In this document: in pieces, positions 57,836-64,000 of the stretch
Position numbering within the stretch: position 1 is the stretch's first letter
Layout: each line of letters opens with the position of its first letter
Source of the DNA: Sphagnum magellanicum
Lineage: Eukaryota > Streptophyta > Sphagnopsida > Sphagnales > Sphagnaceae
Reading direction: 5' to 3'
Length of the DNA stretch: 64,000 nt
Assembly (NCBI GenBank): GCA_021904315.1
Contig: CM038923.1
Coordinates: 9,926,038 to 9,990,037, forward strand
Notes under the pieces: model-generated
Told to the model about the DNA's origin: nothing
Databases searched by the model: none
The model's input: only the letters and a program-made list of their open reading frames with translations
Translations under genes and position numbers: made by a program

Positions 57836-59030
57836 ATGGTTAGGATTGTGTGGGGTGAAGATGGAGCATTGATTTACCTTTGTGCATGGCATGTATTGAA
57901 AGCTTGGCACTTTTGGTCAATGGAGAAAATCAAGGACACTGAACTACATCATGCGATATTGGATGACCTTCATGCCATCATGTATATGCCAACTGAGCCA
58001 ATAAAAAACATTGATGTTTTCAAATCTTGGGGGAGAAACAAAATCATTGAAAGTTTCACACAACATTTAGCCAATGACTCTTGGATGTGATATTTTTGAG
58101 CATATTATTCCCAACTTGGTGTGTCACTTATGACCCTTCTAAAAACATCAAATATTTTTTTGCACCATGTTGATTTGCATATTGCAATTTCCTCTTCTTT
58201 GCACTAAAGTCAAAACAGTTAATTTTAATATGGATGTCATGTGCATGTAATTTGCCATAGATTTGTGGATGGTGGGTCTTCAACAAGTCCCACATTTAAA
58301 CTAAGACACCCAAACTTGTATTGAATCATATCATGGGGCATCAAAACAATGATTCTCCTTGGATATAAGGGGGTTCTAAGGTCACTAGATTGATTGGTTG
58401 GTGTGAAGATTCATAACCATCATTGCAAGACATTACATGCATACTGTCAAAATGAAGCGACACGGGTTTATCAAAAAACAAAATTATGGAACACATTCTC
58501 AAAACAAATGTTGAATGAGGTGCATTGATCCCCACCACGCATGTTAACCATGAGATTAACAATTTGATTGAATGAACAATGCATGGATGGTGTGAAGTAC
58601 ACATTGTCTAGATGTGAGGTACAAGGTCCCACTCCTTCACACATTATCCATGTTGCATGTGTGAATGGGCATTGCGTGGAAATTTGTGCAAACACCAAGT
58701 CGTAGTGTTTTTTACATGTACTGATCTCACACTGAAAATGATCATTCATTATTGTGGGAGATGGTATGGATCCAATTGTGATAGCACTATAACAAAAGGT
58801 ATCCTTATACACCAAGTGATTTCATTGGATTTTAAGTGAATTCACTAGTTGTAGTGAATGGGGACCAATGAAGAAACAGTGAATTCATTAGTATAGTGAA
58901 TGGGGACTAATGAATTACACCCACATTTTGTAGTAGTGCAATTTTGAAGCAATGTTTACAGACCTTATGTACTTACACCTTTATGACAACGAATATAATG
59001 ATTGGAAGAATCAATGATGCATACAAAATT
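57836..59030 (+). pseudogene. MULE-type transposase fossil with SWIM zinc finger
   Basis: An open frame (57836-58090) reads WGEDGALIYLCAWHVLKAWH and IKDTELHHAILDDLHAIMY, the LCxWHVxxAW segment typical of plant MULE (MuDR/FAR1-like) transposases. Decayed sequence follows, including GYKGVLRSLDWLVGV (about 58,365-58,410). Then a SWIM finger CMCEWALRGNLCKHQVVV (about 58,654-58,707; C-x-C...C-x-H) and HYCGRWYG. After a 154-bp CACTA insertion it continues FEAMFTDLMYLHLYDNEYND. Such enzymes mobilise Mutator-like DNA or, when domesticated, act as transcription factors. Stops and shifts show it is dead. Confidence 0.7.
58785..58938 (+). mobile_element. 154-bp CACTA-type MITE
   Basis: Left end CACTATAACAAAAGG, right end (minus strand) CACTACTACAAAATG. 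These are imperfect CACTA terminal inverted repeats. The interior holds two ~38-bp direct repeats built on GTGAATTCA and GTGAATGGGGAC. It lies in the MULE fossil, and deleting exactly these bases rejoins the host frame at an AGC codon. The 3-bp target duplication expected for CACTA is not evident (TAG against CAA). Confidence 0.75.
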
Positions 59031-60330
59031 AGGCCAAGAACATCAGGACTTAGTTGAAGGTTTACCCACATGAAGATATAGTTCTAAAATGCAATACCCA
59101 CATTGATCATATTGAATGGCTAGTGGGTTGATTATAAAATGAAGGTACTAGGTTTATTGCATGCCCTTTGGCCCACTATGAAAATGTATAGGGATGTGGG
59201 TATTGAGTTAACCTTCTAGGTAAGGATTGTGGATTATGGTTTTAACATGAGGGTAATGCATTTTTCAACGATTTGGCATTGAAGGTTTCCTTGTGTATGG
59301 GAGCCATGTGTGGATAGGAATGGCGGGGTTTTTGTGTAAACGCCAATTCCCCCTCTTATGTTTATGATCCAAATAGGCAATGTCTTATTGCTTAATGAAA
59401 TCAGCTTGAGTCATCGCTTTCTTGCATTAACTCTTGCCCACCATATTGGTTTGTGTTTGTCATAAATTTATTTCACAATGTACCCAAAGACCAATTGACC
59501 CCAAATGTGATCCTTAAGTGTTTGTGACATTTGTGAGGCAAAAAAAAAATGACCTTGCAATGGAATTAGGGTCATGTTTTTCATGTGTGGGCTCCCCATT
59601 AGAATGAGTGTGGGATTAATGGTAGAAAATCATTTCTACCACCTCAGGCCTTGTGTATAACCACCTAATTGAAAATTGAGCTAAACACTTTCACTTGATG
59701 GATTGGGTGTTGTTTCCATAATTATCTTCCAATTCATACCCACATGCATACCTACAAAGGTGTGGTCAATTGCCAAACCTAGAATTGTGAAGGGTATGAC
59801 AAAAATGAAATAACAATGGCATGAGAGTGAAAGCAAATAAAAAATACCAAAATGGCCAAGATGGTTTTGGATCCTTGTCATCTTAACATTTGCTTATGGG
59901 GCACCCATTTGTACATGTTCGAGTCCATCACCAATTCTCCATGGCCACATTCACCTTCAAGAAACTCTGGAATTTGTTCATGTGGAACTTCAATCATATG
60001 TGCTCCACCATGTCGCACATATTTCCTCCACACCAATTTCATGTTGTTGAAGGGTGTGTTTGTTCGGTTTTGCACATCAATGGATTGGGATTTCAAAGCA
60101 TGACCCATGTTTGGTTATGAATGATGGGTGACAATAAAAGATATGTTGGCAAAATAATTTGTGTTCCCCACAATCACACGTAAAATTACCATAAGATGAA
60201 AAATTATAACCCTTATGTAATGGAAATACATGATATAATTAAAAAATTAAAACAAGCAAGTGAATGTGGCCTAAATGGTTTGCCAAGATGGGTCTAGCAA
60301 TAGCTTCATGTGTGCTTTAAATCATCCCTA
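59031..60330. other. Unidentified; overlapping short frames at 59.85-60.12 kb
   Basis: Three frames of 76-83 codons overlap on both strands at 59852-60120. The minus-strand one (59878-60108) has a natural-looking composition (KLVWRKYVRHGGAHMIEV and FLEGECGHGELV) but no domain I can name. The rest is AT-rich. Confidence 0.25.
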
Positions 60331-60339
60331 TTAGCTTGA

Positions 60340-60870
60340 AAAATTAGGCAATATTTTCATCAATTCAAGGCAAAAAATTAGTTGTCAACCTAGAAGGCAT
60401 GTAATACCCTCATCAAAGGATTAAACGCTCATTATAAACAATAATTTCACATCAATACCTTCAACATTTTTAGAAATCCCTATTATTAGCCTAGAGAATT
60501 GGGCAATAATTTTATCTTTAATTCAATCCTTCACATTCAAGGCATATGGATATGCAATACCCTCATTGTCAACGTTGACATTCACTATTATTTGAACAAT
60601 ACTTTCATTTTATGGGCAAACCTTCGTTGTCAATTTAGATAGGTTAGACAATACTTTCATCCTAAATGAACATCATCATTATCAACCTATAAAACTTGGC
60701 AATACTTTCATTTGTAACCAAAACCTTCACTGTTGGTTATGAAATTTGGCAATACCCTCATGCTCACCTAGACCCTTCACTTCCAACCTATAGAGGTTGA
60801 CAATATTGTCATCCCTATTGAAAACCTTCATTGTCAACCTAAAAGGTGTGGCAATATTCTCAACCCATAT
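60340..60870 (+). repeat. Degenerate 51-bp tandem repeat, about ten copies
   Basis: The word GGCAATACTTTCAT or variants recurs at about 60,349, 60,400, 60,502, 60,553, 60,596, 60,646, 60,699, 60,749, 60,800 and 60,850, mostly 50-53 bp apart, with AACCTTCATTGTCAACCTA between. Confidence 0.8.
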
Positions 60871-61136
60871 ACAAAACCCATGGCCAAGTGCAAAATGCTA
60901 GCTTCATAGAGCAATCTGAATTCAATTTAGTGGCCTTGCATTACCCTCTATACATTAGATTCATGATTGGGAAATATATGTGAATATTAACCCCATTGGA
61001 ATGAAGGTATTGTAGATACCTAGTGATGTTTGTATGCCTAACCCATATATGGTAACCTTAAATGCAAAATCCATATGTCAAAGGGGCAAATGGATAACAT
61101 TGGTAAACATATTTAAAGGATATAAAATATGGCATG

Positions 61137-61758
61137 CAAGGTGAAAACACACTTAGGGGGGGGCGCTTTAGGCCAAAAAATGTACTATTTTTTGGGTATG
61201 CTTTGGTATATTTTGGGGACAATTTTTCTTTGATTTCATTTAGTGTTTTGATAAACATGTAGAATGGATTTTTGATGCAAGGGCCTCCAACACAATTCTT
61301 GTCATCTTTCAAATGAAAGTAAATTTTCAACAAAATGTTTTTTTTCAACACAAATATGTTCATTTGAATGGAAAACTTGTCCATATGTTTTTTGTGAAAT
61401 CACATGAATCAAACTTTTCAATCATAATTGAAATGGTATAATAAATTCATATTCAATATATGACTAAGTACTTCATCAAGTTTTGCAATTATTTGAATCA
61501 TTTAGAAAATATATTTTCATTTTGTAGTATATTTTTGTGACAACATTGAAATTCTCACAAATATACTTTTTAATCATTTAATATTAATAAAAAAATTCTT
61601 TTGATAATTACATTATTTGGCTATTGAGCTATCCTATTTTGAGTATAATTTATGAAAACCTCTTTTAATATTAGCTTGGTGGAAGTTGAAATTGCATAGT
61701 TTTGAAAAACAATATTTGTGACAACATTCTTTAACCACCATAATGTGCTTTCACCTTG
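61137..61758 (+). mobile_element. TIR element, copy D (uninterrupted, 622 bp)
   Basis: Left end CAAGGTGAAAACACAC with a G-rich run just inside; right end, read on the minus strand, CAAGGTGAAAGCACAT. The interior is AT-rich and non-coding; the 108-codon minus frame at its left is a shadow. It aligns to copy C on the other strand and to copy B. Non-autonomous; target duplication unclear. Confidence 0.75.
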
Positions 61759-63520
61759 AACAAGGAACAATTTTTTAAAAAAGGAAAATGATTGGCTTCA
61801 AAGGGAATCATAATACCAAGTACATATAAAAGTGTTGCCACAATTGAAGCAATTGTAGCCTAGCTTGGAAACATAACCCTAAATCCATCAACACACATTT
61901 CATTACACATATACATTATACCTTTTATAATCCTATTAGTACTAGATGCTATAAACCTTAAAAATTATGCAAGTGTATACAAATGCAAAACAAAATAAAC
62001 TTACAACAACTAATCATGTGCAAGATATTAAATATAATTACATGAAAAGATAATTAATGAAAGAATTAGCCCTATTTTTTAAAAATAATTAAATGAAAAT
62101 GAACTTTAAATGTTAAAAAATCCTAATGATAAATGTTTTAAACCTTAATAACCATATAAAATATATAAATGGAAGACTAAAAAATTTAATAATAACTAAT
62201 TGTGGTAGATGCAAACTACAGTCACTCAATATTAACAGAAATTACACTACTTACAAGTCCATACAAGATTTTTAAAAATGATTCAAATGAACATGGTTGT
62301 TATTTAAAAAAATTGCTATTATCATAATCTTTGAATAATACATGTTTAATCACCTACAAACCTTCTCAAATTTATGTGAAAACTTGTATTCAATGTAATT
62401 GACGTCATTTTTTAATTTGGAAATCCTAAAAGGAAAACCCACAAAGTCCAAACAAATAATGCCCCATTTAAAACTTTTTAAAAATATGCTTTGGGGACAA
62501 AGAAATTGAAAAACAAACAAAAATTGCAATTCATATGGACTTATGAAAGTATGGTCAAATTTTAATCATTCAAAAGTCCTTAACTATTAAATGGTTAAGG
62601 TTTTTTAAAAAAAGATTCCTCATATGAATTTATCATCTTGTATTACATTACATATTGAATCCCAATAACAAATTTTGAATATGAATCAATATAATTTTTT
62701 TCATTTTGTGATGTTCCAGTTAGATGACCAATCCATATTTTTTGGCTTCAAAAGTCCATTACTACCAACAAATGAGTTTTTTATTAATAAATAACCACAC
62801 AATTCTTTTCATAATTAAGTTATTAGTTTAGATCCAAGTTTCAATTAGTAGATTTAAGAATATATTAATCACCATACGCATTTGAATAAAGGGTACTCAG
62901 GGAAAAAACATTGTCTTGTCACAAAAGTGAACCATTATAGCTTGCATCTACCCTAAATTATAAAGCTAATTATATAAAAAAAGGTGGGATGTGCATACCT
63001 TGTGTATGGAGATGATTTTTGAATCTTTCTCTCCTTCTTTCCCCTTGGAAATAGCAAAAAAATGAAGTTTGCTCCATATATCCTTAAAAGAAGATTTCCT
63101 TCCAAAATCTGTTTTTGAGTTCATTTTAATTAACATGAAAAGTTGCAAAAATCCTAAATACTTATGATTCCCACAACCTAAATATTATTTGTTTTTCTTA
63201 AATATAACACAAAATAAGGACATATTACTCCTAAATGTACATTATATGTATTAAGTACATCATATTCATAAATACATCAAAATTTGAAATCTAGTGCCCA
63301 TTACTTATGTAAATTAAATAAACTATATAAGGTGGATCATGCATTAAATAGTCCAAAGTGGAGGCGCACTTATAAAACCAAGGTCATAAAATTCTATGCA
63401 ATACTTTCCTTAGGGTTTTGCATTTTATTGTCTTCAAGCCTTGAATATTACTAAAGTGCTTTTAAATAATTTTATTTGCAATACCTTCATATTGTTATAT
63501 CCATCGATGGATGTTGGCAT
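61759..63520. other. No gene recognised
   Basis: Very AT-rich, accidental frames only. Confidence 0.5.
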
Positions 63521-63527
63521 TGCATAA

Positions 63528-63662
63528 GTGGTAGGTAGGAAGGTGGGTGGGTAGGTAGGTAGCTATGTAGGTAGATGGGTAAGTAGGTAAGTATGTAGGC
63601 AGGCAAGTATGTAGATAATAAGGAAGGTAGGTTGATAGATAGGCAGGTAGGTAGGTGGGAGA
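63528..63662 (+). repeat. Degenerate (TAGG)n microsatellite
   Basis: GTAGGTAGG, GGTGGGTGGGTAGG and GTAAGTAGG steps with mutations. The reverse strand gives a Leu/Pro/Tyr repetitive shadow frame. Confidence 0.88.
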
Positions 63663-64000
63663 GGAAGGTCAGGTTGGAATAATAATGACTGACAAGAAAA
63701 ATCAAAGGTCAGCAGCTGAAAAGGTTTGACTCTGGTCCAATGTTGGTTACCATAGTGTCAGTAACTGGATGAAGAAATGCGGCCCATCCTGTGGCAGGAA
63801 TAAAAATTGTTAAGGGAGTTCAAACAAGATCTTGAGTTGTTGCATTGAACCACCTTTGAACAAATACACAATGATCGTGATCAAGCTCTTATCAGGGTTA
63901 TGAGATGTGTGACAATGGATGAGGGATATGACATCACAAAGGTAGTTTAAGTAGAAAAAAACAAACATATGAATATAAAGCCAATTCTCAACAGGTCCCA
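63663..64000. other. No gene recognised
   Basis: GC-balanced; possibly the edge of a different repeat or gene continuing beyond the window. Confidence 0.35.

Noticed and set aside
58341-58815. Minus-strand frames of 87 and 114 codons as a gene
   Set aside because: Antisense to the MULE fossil, whose SWIM motif on the plus strand explains the open sequence.

Overview
This is nuclear DNA of a land plant with a large, AT-rich, repeat-dominated genome. The evidence is a GT-AG spliced gene, decayed plant-type transposons (hAT, MULE, Copia, a zinc-finger LINE, CACTA) and a decayed copy of a chloroplast RNA-binding TPR gene of the HCF107/MBB1 type. The density and age of the repeats would suit a fern or a gymnosperm, but the sequence does not settle which. 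I saw no bacterial, viral or organellar gene set, no CRISPR array, and no tRNA or rRNA gene that I could confirm.

Only one gene looks intact. It lies on the minus strand at 35.65-38.30 kb, has two exons and encodes a ~724-residue Gly/Gln/Pro-rich protein with one U1/matrin-type zinc finger and seven tandem 25-residue repeats. It has a GA-rich leader and a poly(A) signal. The flanking 32.5-41.7 kb is richer in G+C and holds gene relics, including a clear HCF107-like pseudogene at 40.5-41.7 kb.

Layout: 0-2.5 kb has short coding-like scraps, a GA/GC-rich island and a 64-bp tandem repeat. 2.5-4.2 kb is a dispersed AT-rich repeat with a probable tRNA-type SINE. 5.6-7.8 kb is a hAT transposase fossil split by a solo LTR. 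8-20 kb is mostly unrecognised sequence with microsatellites. 20-26.7 kb contains a family of TIR elements, a Copia pol fossil, a TIR element nested in another, and a 56-bp tandem array. 27.6-29.2 kb has a second copy of the AT-rich repeat and an isolated ankyrin-repeat scrap. 42.8-48.0 kb is a zinc-finger LINE fossil broken by two solo LTRs of the same family as the one at 6.7 kb. 50.9-52.4 kb has degenerate satellites. 54.0-55.3 kb is an extreme pyrimidine tract. 55.9-59 kb has a 21-bp array and a MULE/SWIM transposase fossil with a small CACTA MITE inside it. 60.3-61.8 kb has a 51-bp array and another TIR element. A TAGG-rich microsatellite closes the window.

The strongest observations are the nested insertions. 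Removing the inserted element, in silico and by eye, rejoins the interrupted reading frame at three sites, which fixes element boundaries and insertion order from sequence alone. I found no convincing new enzyme or defence system. The best candidates for undescribed biology are the repeat-containing zinc-finger gene and the ~0.62-kb TIR element family.
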